This document shows, piece after piece, positions 21,831-35,111 of a DNA stretch of 64,000 bases. The translations under genes and the position numbers were made by a program. The notes beneath the pieces were generated by a model. The model did no database searches. It was given only the letters and a program-made list of their open reading frames with translations, and was not told the origin of the DNA. Origin of the DNA: Pseudoips prasinana (lineage: Eukaryota > Arthropoda > Insecta > Lepidoptera > Nolidae). The stretch lies in the NCBI GenBank assembly GCA_951640165.1, contig OX621254.1, positions 27,936,001 through 28,000,000 of the forward strand, given 5' to 3'. Numbering within the stretch: position 1 is the first letter of the stretch; every line of letters begins with the position of its first letter.

Positions 21831-22212
21831 GACTGCCTCGTTGGTCTAGCGGTAGCGTGTTCACCCGCAGATAACAAGGTCCTGGGTTCAAATCCCGGGT
21901 CGGGCCAAAAGTGATTTTGGGACTTTTCTGTATAAAAAAAAGAAAAAATTCTCAGCATCAGCCCCAAGCCTGGGAGTTGGCGGTATTATACCCCGTGCCT
22001 CGGAGAGCACGTAAAGCTGTCGGTCCTGTACCTGACCACTTTCTGGTCGTGTCGCTAGGCGTCCCATCGGATCATGAGAGTGATGGAATAGTAAGTGCTC
22101 CTGTCTTTGCGCACACCCTTGAGCACTATAATATGTCCCGTGCAGATGGCTAATCTCTGTTGAGAATGGCCGCCATTGTCGAAATTCGGCTAGGAGGACA
22201 TTATTATTATTA
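21831..22212 (+). repeat. tRNA-derived SINE, family 1, full length
   Basis: The head 'gactgcctcgttggtctagc', B box 'gggttcaaatcccgggtcgg', a body with 'cgtgcctcggagagcacgta' and a tail '(att)n' at 22201-22212. About 380 bp, very close to 52429-52813. Confidence 0.85.
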
Positions 22213-22514
22213 CAACAAGTCTGTGTTTACAATGTGCCTTCTTGTAAAAACTCTTCACGAAACAGTCTCAGCCTAGTGTGGAGAGTTTTAGCTAAGACAA
22301 ACCCATGAACAAATATTTTCTGCAAATAAACCTTTTATCTTTATTTTATTTTTATCTTATACCAATTTATATATGTATATTAAGAAAACAGTTTCCTGGT
22401 AACCTGAGTAATCAACAGTTTTATGATATGTTGTGGTTATGGCGTGATAAATAAATTAGCACTTCGTTTACTTACGTGGCCAAGCAATCATTACAATTGA
22501 ATCTAAATACTGCT

Positions 22515-22745
22515 ACTGTGTGGTGACGGCATAGAATATCATTACCCCATCTCATCCCGTGTGGGACGGAGAATACGTCCGAGGGAATACCTACCAGAGA
22601 ACGGGCAGCAGCATTTTCTGTAAACTATGATCATCAAACTGCAATCGCCAACCCTTCTACCAAGCGTGGCGATTATGGCATATCCCCCATTCTTTGGGGA
22701 GGCTTTTGTCCAGCAGTGGACGTACTTTTGCTGGCATGAACGTCT
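22515..22745 (+). mobile_element. RTE-derived dwarf element
   Basis: It opens 'tgtgtggtgacggcatagaa', as does the RTE LINE at 49741, and ends 'tttgtccagcagtggacgta', as does the LINE's 3' end. The joining sequence is 'ggcgattatggcatatcccc'. About 230 bp, non-coding. Confidence 0.75.
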
Positions 22746-22790
22746 ACTGCGCAAAGTAATCTTACAAAAAAGAAATAATTTTATTGAACA

Positions 22791-23105
22791 CTAGCTGTGC
22801 CCGCGACTTCGTCCGCGTGTTAATGAGTTTATTTAGTTTTTTAGTAAAATAAAATACTTTTTCTTAAATAAAAGTAGCTTAAGTTACGCCTTATTACATC
22901 AGCTACCTGCCAATAAAAGTCCCGTCAAAATTGGTCCAGACATTTCAGAGATTAGCCGGAACAAACAGACAGACAGACAGACAAAAATTGTAAAAAAAAA
23001 TATTTTGGTGTATGTACCGTATATATATTCATATTTATCTAGTAAAAACCGGCTTTTTCAATATTACAAACAGACACTCCAATTTTATTTATTTGTATGT
23101 ATAGA
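22791..23105 (-). mobile_element. Helitron-like element, type B
   Basis: On the plus strand it opens CTAG then 'ctgtgcccgcgacttcgtcc' (hairpin complement) and ends at the complement of TCTATACATACAAATAAAT. It matches the plus-strand copy at 48599-48909, whose borders are proven. Confidence 0.75.
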
Positions 23106-23396
23106 TGTATGATTTGTGTTAGAAAAACAAATTAAGAATCCCGTCTTATTACTTCAGCGAGTCAAGGTTCGGACCCTAACGTGGCCCGAACCCCACAAGG
23201 ATGCCCTCAGTTATTTGTCGCTTAAGTTAAGCTTATGGTTCAGAGTCTTCTGCGTTCGACAACTGTCCGGTGTCTTCAATTTTTAATATAGTACTAGATT
23301 TAAATAAAGTAGCTAAGTAACTTGTTATTTATTTAAGGATGTCTCACAATTTTCGGACTTGTTAATAAGTTTGTTGCTTTTTTTTGTTTTAAATAC

Positions 23397-23578
23397 AACG
23401 CCCGCATTAGGGAAATTAATCCCCGTGGTACTTTGCAAAGATAATTGGGAGACACAAAGTACATCGCGACTGACTCCAAACAACTATTTAAGGGTAACAT
23501 AGGTTGTGCTGCGCGGGAATCGCATCCGGGACACAAAGTGGTGAGGCGACCGTCTTAACCACTGCGGCATATGTGCAG
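23397..23578 (-). repeat. tRNA-derived SINE, family 4
   Basis: Minus copy with 'acaacgcccgcattagggaa' at its 3' side and 'gcgaccgtcttaaccactgc' in the head complement. It is directly followed by a type A Helitron. Confidence 0.75.
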
Positions 23579-23585
23579 TCAAATG

Positions 23586-23907
23586 TCTATACATATAATA
23601 AATTCATAGGAAAGTCAAAACTGTACATTGAATATTTTTTTAAAAGGATACTTGTGGCGTGATCTACAATCGATATCGAAGCCAAAAATATAGGTTATCT
23701 AATTTTTGTCTGTTTATCTGTTTGTCTGTATGTATGTCCGGGCTAAACTCAAAAAGTACTGCATGGATTTATTTCGAAATTTGCAAGAATATTACTAAGA
23801 GGTCGGGTCAACATATAGGCTACATATTATCACGCTATTACCTAAGGGGGAGGAGCTGTGATAATATAATAAAGTTTAACGCGGGTAAAACCGCGGGGCA
23901 CAGCTAG
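23586..23907 (+). mobile_element. Helitron-like element, type A
   Basis: Starts TCTATACATATAATAAATTC and ends with the hairpin 'gcgggtaaaaccgcgg' and 'ggcacagCTAG' then T. Complete at both ends (322 bp) and therefore the best reference for the unit of the array at 35112. Confidence 0.8.
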
Positions 23908-23943
23908 TTGTACTTATAGTATTCATGTAGTGCATTGTGAGCT

Positions 23944-24312
23944 TGACAATTGTGGCGCAGCGGTTAAGACAGCTGCTTCGCCCCTTCATGTCCCAGGTTC
24001 GATCCCGCGCAGGGCAATTATTTGTGTGACCCATAAATAGTTGTCCTGAGTCTGGATGTACTTTATGTACATCAATTATATGTTTAGACGTACTTAGGAA
24101 AGGTCAGGTCAGAAGTACCCTAAACCGGCGAGCATGTATGAAGAATATAATGTCAGTAAACGAAGCGAAAGAGGTGTGCAAGGATCGTGACAAATGGAAG
24201 TCCGTTGTCTCTACCTACCCCTCTGGGAGACAGGCGTGAGTCTATGTATGTATGTATGTAATTATATGTTTGTAAAGTATTTCGATAGTGCGGGCGTTGT
24301 CTTTAAAAAAAG
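23944..24312 (+). repeat. SINE family 4, split by a LINE tail
   Basis: The head 'tgtggcgcagcggttaagac' and body run to 24085, resume at 24261 and end at the conserved 'agtgcgggcgttgtctttaa'. The interruption is exactly bounded by ATTATATGTTT. Confidence 0.85.
24086..24260 (+). mobile_element. LINE L3 3' fragment with 11-bp target duplication
   Basis: Matches 13960-14113 ('gaagaatataatg', 'aaggatcgtgacaaatgg') and ends in (TATG)n. ATTATATGTTT occurs at 24075-24085 and 24261-24271. The fragment is only 175 bp, an extreme 5' truncation. Confidence 0.9.
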
Positions 24313-24517
24313 TACAATTCGTTTTCGCACTTAACCTCTTGATTGGGTCATTGCGCGTGACTTTATTTAACTACTCAAAACATTTCAGTTCCATCCAGAA
24401 CTCCTAGAGTCCTCGAAAGTGCTTGAGTGCCTCTTACAACGTAGTCTTTAGATCGTTTAGGATCTTTTTCCTTTGGGAGTTTGCTCTTTAAGAATGTAGC
24501 AGAATCTTCATCTTTCT

Positions 24518-24555
24518 TAAGAGTTTGACAACAATTGGTTGTTGTCAAACTCTTA
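24518..24555. repeat. Perfect palindrome, 17-bp arms, 4-bp spacer
   Basis: TAAGAGTTTGACAACAA (24518-24534) and its exact complement (24539-24555) around 'ttgg'. Confidence 0.95.
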
Positions 24556-24611
24556 CGATACGATAACGATAAAATTAGTTTTATCGTATCACACTAGTCT
24601 CGCTCGTAGTA

Positions 24612-24817
24612 AGCAGCGAAGCATAGCGGTTAAGACAATCGCCTCGCTACGCCGTGTCCCGGTTTCGATTCCCGTACAGGACAGCTATTTGTGTGACCCA
24701 TAGATAGCTGTACTGAGTCAGGATGTACATACTTTGCGTCCGTCAATTACCTATATTTTTGTAAAGTACCCCACTACACAAGGATTATATTCCCTTATTC
24801 GGGCGTTGTCTGTAAAA
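24612..24817 (+). repeat. tRNA-derived SINE, family 4
   Basis: Head with 'agcatagcggttaagacaat', B box 'ggtttcgattcccg', body 'ttgtgtgacccatagatagc' and terminal 'cgggcgttgtctgtaaa'. From 24818 to 25128 there is only a short TA run and one diverged repeat scrap. Confidence 0.75.
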
Positions 24818-25128
24818 CGCACACACAAAACAAAACTACCAAGTAAGGGTCATAAAAGAGTGAAATATATATATATATATATTTTAAAGCGTTTTTTTTT
24901 CAGTAGAGTAGTATAGTATGTTGAATTTTAGAATTTTTAAGTCGGTTCGTTATTTATGTTTAGATATTTAGAAGTATTTTCTAATATTATCTATATAAAT
25001 ATAATTTTTGGTTGTTTCTCCTCTGCGTCAACCCCTCTACTGGTAAAGGCGTCCTCAAAGGATGTCCAGTAGTCTCTGTTAATTATTATTAAATATTGTA
25101 AGGATTCTAAATTTAACATTATTTATGG

Positions 25129-25495
25129 GGCAATGTATAAGATTCTTTAACAAACATTTCTCTGATATCAATGGGAATTGATATCAGAGAAATGTCTACG
25201 AAAAAGTTTAAAAGGACTATAAAAGCCAAATTGGGTAGCAGGGCTTACTACAAAACTCCTGATTATTTAAGTGACAAAGCGGCATGGGATTGAGTCGCTC
25301 TAGATTAACACATTTAAGTACATACAATGTAATTTTATATTAAGAAATAAATATTTTAAAAAAGGATTTCTGCTGAGTTTCCTGGCAGTGTTTCTCAGTA
25401 ATTGCCACGTCACGCACTGCACGGTAGGGTAAAAAAAATACGATTCCACACAAATGTAATATTTTAACGGAATAAATGACTTTTGAGATAAAAAA
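25129..25495 (+). mobile_element. Jockey-like LINE J1, 3' fragment with internal palindrome
   Basis: 'gggcaatgtataagattctt' and 'aaaaggactataaaagccaa' match the end of the J1 ORF at 48418-48505; the 3' UTR runs to 'aacggaataaatgacttttg'. The palindrome at 25154-25195 interrupts the ORF-derived sequence. Confidence 0.75.
25154..25195. repeat. Perfect palindrome within J1, 19-bp arms, 4-bp spacer
   Basis: 25154-25172 is the exact complement of 25177-25195. Comparison with 48440-48475 shows the right arm is ordinary J1 sequence and the left arm is an added inverted copy. Confidence 0.9.
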
Positions 25496-25524
25496 AACGA
25501 AATATAACAAAATCAAAATATAGC

Positions 25525-25569
25525 AAATATTTTGATCACTGTGTATCCTACACAGTGATCAAAATATTT
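25525..25569. repeat. Perfect palindrome, 21-bp arms, 3-bp spacer
   Basis: 25525-25545 and 25549-25569 are exact complements around 'tcc'. It lies 30 bp after the J1 tail. 25570-25800 is open on the minus strand in two overlapping frames but matches nothing I know; 25801-26070 shows nothing. Confidence 0.95.
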
Positions 25570-26075
25570 TTTCACTACAACTAAAAGCATGTTTTAAAAG
25601 CATCCGTTTTGTAACCTGCCCACCCGGTCCCTCTATTGCTATCAAAGAATTTTCCAAACAAGTTTCCATACAACTCTTCAGGAGTATCTCTAAAAAATTG
25701 ATCGACGCCACACGTGACCAGGGCTGGTCTATTTTTTGCACAGAGAATAAGCATTGCCATACAACGTGGCAATGCTGCCAGCCTTCTGGGCACGATACCC
25801 TTTGATAACGATGCGGAGCGCTTAATGGATTGCCTTTAGTTAGTTTATTTTAGTTTAGTTTATAGCATTATAGTTAAAAAAAAATATATTTAATTTAATT
25901 TTAGATCTAGTTTCCATAAGATTTTATTATCTCGTTTTTCCTTCTGTATTCATCAAGTTATAAAAATAAAACTGTTTTTACTACAGTTTCCATACTAAGT
26001 GCAAGTTTCCTGTGTCACTAAAACACTATGCACCAGTACTTCTTTTGTTGATAGTTCTTTTTTTATATATAAGAG

Positions 26076-26228
26076 GGCGACAAAAAAGTGTCAAGTGGGT
26101 CACCTGATGGTAAGTGATCACCGCCGCCCATGGACACTCGCAACACCGGAGGAATCGAGAGTGTTGCCGGCCTTTATAAGAGTCAGCAAACCAGTGTTGG
26201 TGACTCTTCCCCCACCCCGATGAGCTCT
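26076..26228 (+). repeat. Dispersed 'GTCACCTGATGGTAAGTG' repeat
   Basis: 'gggtcacctgatggtaagtg' followed by 'atggacactcgcaacaccgg' is a motif I recognise as widespread in lepidopteran genomes; a decayed inverse copy is at about 41140-41235. Class unknown. Confidence 0.5.
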
Positions 26229-26324
26229 GGTGACTTCTAACTACTTTTTATTTTGCGAATCTCTCCAATCAAATCAATCCACTCTGAAACTCAACATTAA
26301 CTTATTATTATTATTTTTGACGGT

Positions 26325-26555
26325 CACCGTAGCCTAGTTGGTAGTGCTCCTGCCTACGAAGCTGGTGGTCCTGGGTTCGAATCCCGGTAAGTGCAAATAT
26401 TTGTGTGATCAGCAAGAACATTTGTTTTTGGTCCATGGACGTTTTCTATGTATTTAAGTATTTTTCTATCTATATAAGTATGTATATCGTCTTCTGGTAC
26501 CCATAGTACAAGCTTTGCTTAGTTTGGGGCTAGGATGATCTGTGTGACATTTTCC
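26325..26555 (+). repeat. tRNA-derived SINE, family 2
   Basis: Full copy with head, B box 'gggttcgaatcccggtaag', body and 'gtgtgacattttccc'. 26556-26767 has no clear feature. Confidence 0.85.
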
Positions 26556-26767
26556 CTAAATACTATTATTATTAAGGAATGTCTTCTGTAAGGTGGAGGT
26601 ACTTCCCCAGTCGTCCTGCTCTTTGAGCGAATCAACACTGCTCTACCTCTCTTCTTTTGTTCTTGCAACTTATATTAAGTCGACCGTGTATTTGTTTTCC
26701 AAATTGATAATATAAAACAATACAAAAATATGATATCATCTTAGTATTATTGTTGATCTAGCGACGC

Positions 26768-27297
26768 GCCAGATGGCGTGGTTGGTTAATGCTTGCCTTT
26801 CGCGCCGCAGGTCGTGGGTATTTTTTATTTTTATATTATTATTAAAATAAATAAATAAAATAAACAAAAAAGGTTTTTATTCACGTAGACTTTAAAAAAG
26901 CGCTTGTAAATAGAACATGATTGTAGTAATATAATTAAGTAGGTTTACATAATTATTTCTAGTAACATAGATATTTACACAGTACACGGATTGTATAAAA
27001 GCATTTATAAAATTTATTTTATAATAGCAATGATCTTTAGCTAGCTTGTATTAAGTTATTGTCAAAGAGATTATATTTAAGTTTAATTATCGAAATGTAT
27101 AGTTTTAGCTATATTTTTATTACATACGAGTATTGTGTCTGAATGGTTCTGTCTATATTAAGGTATTATTATTATGGCGGACCTTGTGTTTATAACGACG
27201 GTCGCGCTTTCCACCCAGGACAGATATTTGTGTGCATGAACATGTCTGTTTGTCCTGTGTCTGGGTGTAATCATCTATATAACTATGTATTTCAATT
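26768..27297 (+). repeat. SINE family 3, split by tail X
   Basis: The head 'gatggcgtggttggttaatg' breaks off after 'gcaggtcgtgggta' (26821) and the body resumes at about 27199 ('ctttccacccaggacagata'). Tail X on the minus strand (26868-27170) fills the gap. No neat target duplication was found. Confidence 0.6.
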
Positions 27298-27670
27298 TCA
27301 ATACATAATATTATAAACTTCAACTAAACATAATGTCCTTGACAATAACTTAATAGAAGCTAGCTAAATGTCACTACCCTTATAAAATAAATTGTATAAA
27401 TGTTTTAACATTCCGTGTACCTAAATATCTGTAATATGTAACTAGAAATAATAACTGTATTACTACAAACATGTTCTGACTATTTACAAGCGCTTTTTTA
27501 AAGTCTACGTGAATAAAAACCTTTTTTTATTTTTTATTTTATTTATTTTATTAAAAAAGTAAAGTTGTTTATATAATATGTCAGTAATCCAGTTTCCATA
27601 GTACAAGCTCCGCCTAGTTTTGGATCAGATGGCCGTGTGAAAATAATGCCCCAGGATATTATTATTATAT
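26868..27670. repeat. Two tail X copies in opposite orientation, and a SINE 3 scrap
   Basis: 26868-27170 is tail X on the minus strand and 27336-27535 is tail X on the plus strand; together they are an interrupted inverted repeat around the SINE 3 body. 27570-27670 is the last part of SINE family 3 ('ccatagtacaagctc' to '(att)n'), ending 35 bp before exon 2. Confidence 0.6.
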
Positions 27671-27705
27671 ATTTAATAAAAATTATAGTAATTTCTTTCT
27701 TCCAG

Positions 27706-27858
27706 GTCCTGGTGTTATGAAGAATGCCAGCATCAGTCCTCGATTGATGCATGAACTGAAGATCACAATCCACCGCATCACTAGTTCTGGCCAGATTGTG
27801 AGGAAACAGCTTCCTGTGGAGTCCGCTCACAAGTACATAGCCGGAGACAAAGCTATAG
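27706..27858 (+). CDS. Lipase-family protein, second coding exon
   Basis: Acceptor 'atttctttcttccag', donor GTAAAA at 27859. With the base carried over from exon 1, the 153-nt exon reads CPGVMKNASISPRLMHELKI and continues for about 50 residues without a stop; it ends with one base that pairs with exon 3 to give GAT (Asp). It contains an N-glycosylation sequon (NAS). This is the poorly conserved N-terminal part of the lipase fold, before the central beta-sheet. The continuing frame hits a stop after the donor, as expected for an intron. 27859-28290 is intron without clear features. Confidence 0.7.
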
Positions 27859-28291
27859 GTAAAACCTGTTTTTACAATTTATTCAGATTTTTATTAAGAA
27901 AGGAGCTTTTTTTGTTAAATTAATACCTACCGTAAGTATATCCTATTCGTACGTACTCTCTCATGTAAATTTGGTGTATAGTATAGAGTATTTGTATTGT
28001 TTTGTATTGTACAACGCGGAGCATTTTTGCAGACATAAAAACAACACTTAGACCAAAAACATCGCGTGGGAATTAGTAGCGAGCCGAATACCTTAGTAAC
28101 CATATCTGAAGATAATGAATATTTTGTCTTATCTTAATGTAGGGGTTAATCGCGTACGTGCCTAATGATATTCCTATATCCACCAATCCTGAATATCAAT
28201 CATCGGAACGGAAACACCCTGATAGCCAAGGTTTCGGTGATTTTAGTCGGGGTAAAGATTTCCCAGTTCTACTACCGTCCTTGACAGTTAT

Positions 28292-28422
28292 TTTTTTTTT
28301 ATAAAGAGTACGCCCGCTCTATGGAAATTAATCCCTGTGCGACACAGGGTACTTTATATACGTATAATTGACAGACCAAATTGTTGTCCTGCGTGGGAAT
28401 CGAACGCGTCAAAATAAGCGAG
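28292..28422 (-). repeat. tRNA-derived SINE, family 4, partial
   Basis: 'agtacgcccgctctatggaa' and 'aattgttgtcctgcgtggga' match the minus-strand pattern of family 4; the tRNA-like head beyond the B box complement is degraded. Confidence 0.6.
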
Positions 28423-28459
28423 ATGACCTTGAAAGTTACAAGGTTATGTTTATTTTGTT

Positions 28460-28940
28460 TTTTTTTTTTTTTTAATAATAATAACATTTATTTGCAAAAA
28501 ACAACAATACAACATATGGAGTGTGGTCTAGTCCTCGCACTAGGATACCCTGTATTGCGAGAACTAGGTCCTTACAAGTGGTTATATGTAACATGAATTA
28601 TGTAACATTAAAATAACCTTAAAATAAATACATCTAAACATGAAAAACAGGAAGAGAAGTGCTATACCGACAAGTGCCGATCAAAAGAAGTAAAACAATA
28701 AGAGAAAAGATATACCATGACATTTACCGCTGAGTGTATGTGCGTGTATATTGGATGTGTACATGAGTGGGTTGTAGTGTAGGTATCGTGTGTGTATTTA
28801 TATAATAATAGGAAGGTAACAATTGTTTCTGTTTTCGTGTGCTTTTAGTATTATTTTGCGTACCGGGTAGATAAGAGCACGAAAGGGTGTCCATCCATGG
28901 CAAATCTATGTTAAAAACTGATGCATGTTGTTTAAACACT
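28460..28940 (-). mobile_element. Jockey-like LINE 3' UTR (J2-related)
   Basis: The T run and AATAATAATAA at 28460-28490 are the inverse of an (ATT)n/poly(A) 3' end. On the minus strand the sequence shows 'cgcaatacagggtatcctag' followed by GT/CA-rich runs, the same order as the J2 UTR at 18060-18360. No ORF. Confidence 0.5.
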
Positions 28941-29052
28941 TTTGCTGCAAGATAAGGCGTAGTGGCCGAGCTGGTTGACGGCAGTGCTGCACGGGCAGCG
29001 ATGAGGAGTGGAACACGGTGCCCGCAGGCGAAGAGAGACCGCTGTATTGAAT

Positions 29053-29162
29053 TGACTGCACGTGTGGCGATGCGGTTAAGACAGCCTCACCACGTCGTAT
29101 CCCGGGTTCGATTCCCGTGCAACTATTTGTGTGACCCATAAACAGTTGTTCTGAGTCTAACA
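29053..29162 (+). repeat. tRNA-derived SINE, family 4, partial
   Basis: 'cgtgtggcgatgcggttaag', B box 'cgggttcgattcccg', then 'gtgtgacccataaacagttg'. Stops at 'ctgagtctaaca'. 29163-29720 shows no feature. Confidence 0.7.
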
Positions 29163-29720
29163 TATTCAATGAGGTTATGTGTTTTTAAATTTTGTTGATA
29201 TCAATCGTGATGTCCGTAATAAATATTATTATAATAATACTGATACATCAGATAATATGCATATGGTCTGTAAACAATGATTAAAATATTCACAATCAGT
29301 GTTCACATTGAAAGTATTAAAACATATCATTGGGCCCAATTTATTGTGCAAATATTCAAATGTTTACTTGGAATAAAATTATTTGTTTATAACAGATCAT
29401 TCAGTCTAGCAACAGCGCTTCATTAATCTTCAAACTTGTCAGCTGAAAAGACATAGATGTCGTGATAGACAAAGGTCTCTCCCAAGGACAAACATTTCTA
29501 ATACTATTTCTTGGTCTCTTTATGATAATTTACTAATACAAGTGACTTAGGGACTGTTGATTAAGTGATTTTTACTAACATTAATAATATAATATATGAA
29601 CTTTGACATTTTGTAATGAAATTTTGTATGCAGATAATGGTATATCATAGAGATATAATTACTGAGCACAATGTAAACATATTTAGTACCCATGTTTGTA
29701 CTGATAAATTGAATTGAATT

Positions 29721-29975
29721 GGCGTGGTTGGCAAATGCTTGCTTTTCACGATGGAGGTCGTGGGTTCGCTTCCCACCCAGGACAGATATTTGTGTGCATG
29801 AACATATCTGTTTGTCCTGTGTCTGGGTTTAATTATCTATATAAGTATGTATTTACAAAAGAAAAGTAGTATATGTAGTATATCAGTTATCTGGTTTCCA
29901 TAGTACAAGCTCTGCTTTGTTTGGGATCAGATGGCCGTGTGTAAATAATGTCCCAGAATAAATTATTATTATTAT
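29721..29975 (+). repeat. tRNA-derived SINE, family 3, full length
   Basis: Head 'gcgtggttggcaaatgcttg', B box 'gggttcgcttcccaccc', body 'tgtgtgcatgaacatatctg', then 'gatcagatggccgtgtgtaa' and an ATT-rich end. Confidence 0.85.
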
Positions 29976-30100
29976 CGTAGCCTTGCACTATTCAGCTGCA
30001 TCCAGCGGTTTACTGCGATCCTAGAAACATCATCCTTTACAGCACTTTATTAAGATAAGTCTTTATTTGCATTAAACAAATTATTAATTAAAATAAATTA

Positions 30101-33710
<3,610 letters not shown>

Positions 33711-33859
33711 TTAGTTATTAAAATTATATTTACTATAAGTATTTTAAATATATTTATAGATTTTTAATATATTTATAATATATTTTTATACATTTTGACA
33801 TTTATTTCATTAATATTTTTTTTTCATGGGGTTATATTCACGATAAAATAGTGAAGGCA

Positions 33860-34165
33860 TTATTAATTCGATTTTGTCTTTTCAGATTATCAGTATGGAT
33901 AAATCTGTTGTGTATCATCTGCAATAAGGCAGATGACAAGCAAGTGTATGAAATAAAAAAAGCAGCTTTGAGTCGTTTAGTGGTATCCAGCAAGAAAAGA
34001 ATCGGGTTTCATCCTACTATTATTTTTTCACTTTTTATTAATATTAAAGGCTTCTACCCTGGTCTATTATTGGAACACATGTTCAACCTAAAGTTGGCCG
34101 ATAGCACAATTTGAAGATTCTGCCATGAATCAGAGGAAACTCCTATGCATATTCTGTGCTCGTGC
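33860..34165 (+). mobile_element. LINE ORF fragment, Cys-His C-terminus, decayed
   Basis: The plus frame reads KRIGFHPTIIFSLFINIKGF, then after a stop RFCHESEETPMHILCSCGPL, a CxxC...H...C end typical of R1/I-group LINEs. One in-frame stop (34112-34114) and the lack of upstream domains show it is dead. Confidence 0.5.
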
Positions 34166-34270
34166 GGACCGCTAATGCGTTGTAGAAGTATCGACTTATC
34201 ACAGCATATTATGCAACCTGCACAATCAATCTGTCGGGTAACTTACGTAATTAATTTTATGTTGGATTGG

Positions 34271-34334
34271 ATGCGACCCGCACGACGTCGCGTCCCGTCT
34301 CGCACACGTGCCAGACACGTCGTGCGGGTCGCAT
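34271..34334. repeat. GC-rich perfect inverted repeat, 18-bp arms, 28-bp loop
   Basis: ATGCGACCCGCACGACGT (34271-34288) and its exact complement (34317-34334). Stable hairpin in otherwise AT-rich DNA. 34370-34640 shows nothing else. Confidence 0.9.
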
Positions 34335-34649
34335 TCGCCCTGAAGATGACTTCCAGAAGAAGTTGAAACGTTGGCCGAATACAATTAATTACGTGAGTTA
34401 CCCGTTACTATCTTTCATTATGTTAGCACCTCACGTCAGTTTTAATAATAATCAATCTGAGAGTTTATAGAAGCTATAGGATTAAGCAGTGAACTTTAAC
34501 GAAGTCAAGGAGCTTTGCTATAACAGATCAGTAATGGTCGAGGTAGCATGATGCCATCAAGGCATCAAGCCCCAAACAATCAATAATAAGCTTTTTGGAA
34601 ACTCTGGCGATATGTGGTATATACTCAATCTTTCGCATGGTTGTTGATG

Positions 34650-34965
34650 GCACCTCTGGAGCAGTGGTTAAGATAGGTACAGAAGTCCCCTTGAACCTGT
34701 TTACTCGTATTCTCATGTTTCGGGGTCGAATAACTATTCGTGTGACAAATAAATTGTAGTTCTCATTCTGACTGTGATTTGTGTCCGTGTCCTACAAATC
34801 TATTGCACAACTTTTCTATTGCTTCTTATATTTTTCATTAATGTTGCCTGCCTTGTTGGTCTAGCCGTAGCATGTTCAACCGCAGATAATAAGATACTGG
34901 GTTTATATCCCGGGTCGGAACAAAATATGATTTTGGGATACTTCTGTAAAGAAAATTCATGCAAA
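34650..34965 (+). repeat. SINE 4-like scrap followed by SINE family 1 (partial)
   Basis: 34650-34805 is a degraded family 4 copy ('gtggttaagatag', 'ttcgtgtgacaaataaattg'). 34848-34965 is a family 1 head ('ccttgttggtctagccgtag', 'gatactgggtttatatcccg') cut soon after. Confidence 0.55.
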
Positions 34966-34997
34966 TTGTCATGTTTCAATACATGCATTCTATAAAC

Positions 34998-35106
34998 CAT
35001 ATTTTTGGCTTTAATATCGCTTGCAGATCACGCCCCAAGTATCCTTTAAAAAAAATTATCAATGTACAGTTTTGACTTTCCTACGATTTTATTATATGTA
35101 TAGATA
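34998..35106 (-). mobile_element. Helitron type A 5' fragment, inverted
   Basis: The complement of the first ~110 bp of type A, ending at its 5' TC (35106). It stands head to head, 5 bp away, with the first unit of the array at 35112. Confidence 0.8.
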
Positions 35107-35111
35107 GAATA

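Noticed and set aside
25559..25793. Two overlapping minus-strand frames as a gene
   Set aside because: They overlap in different frames, lack motifs or splice context and start inside a perfect palindrome; probably remnants of an unknown repeat.
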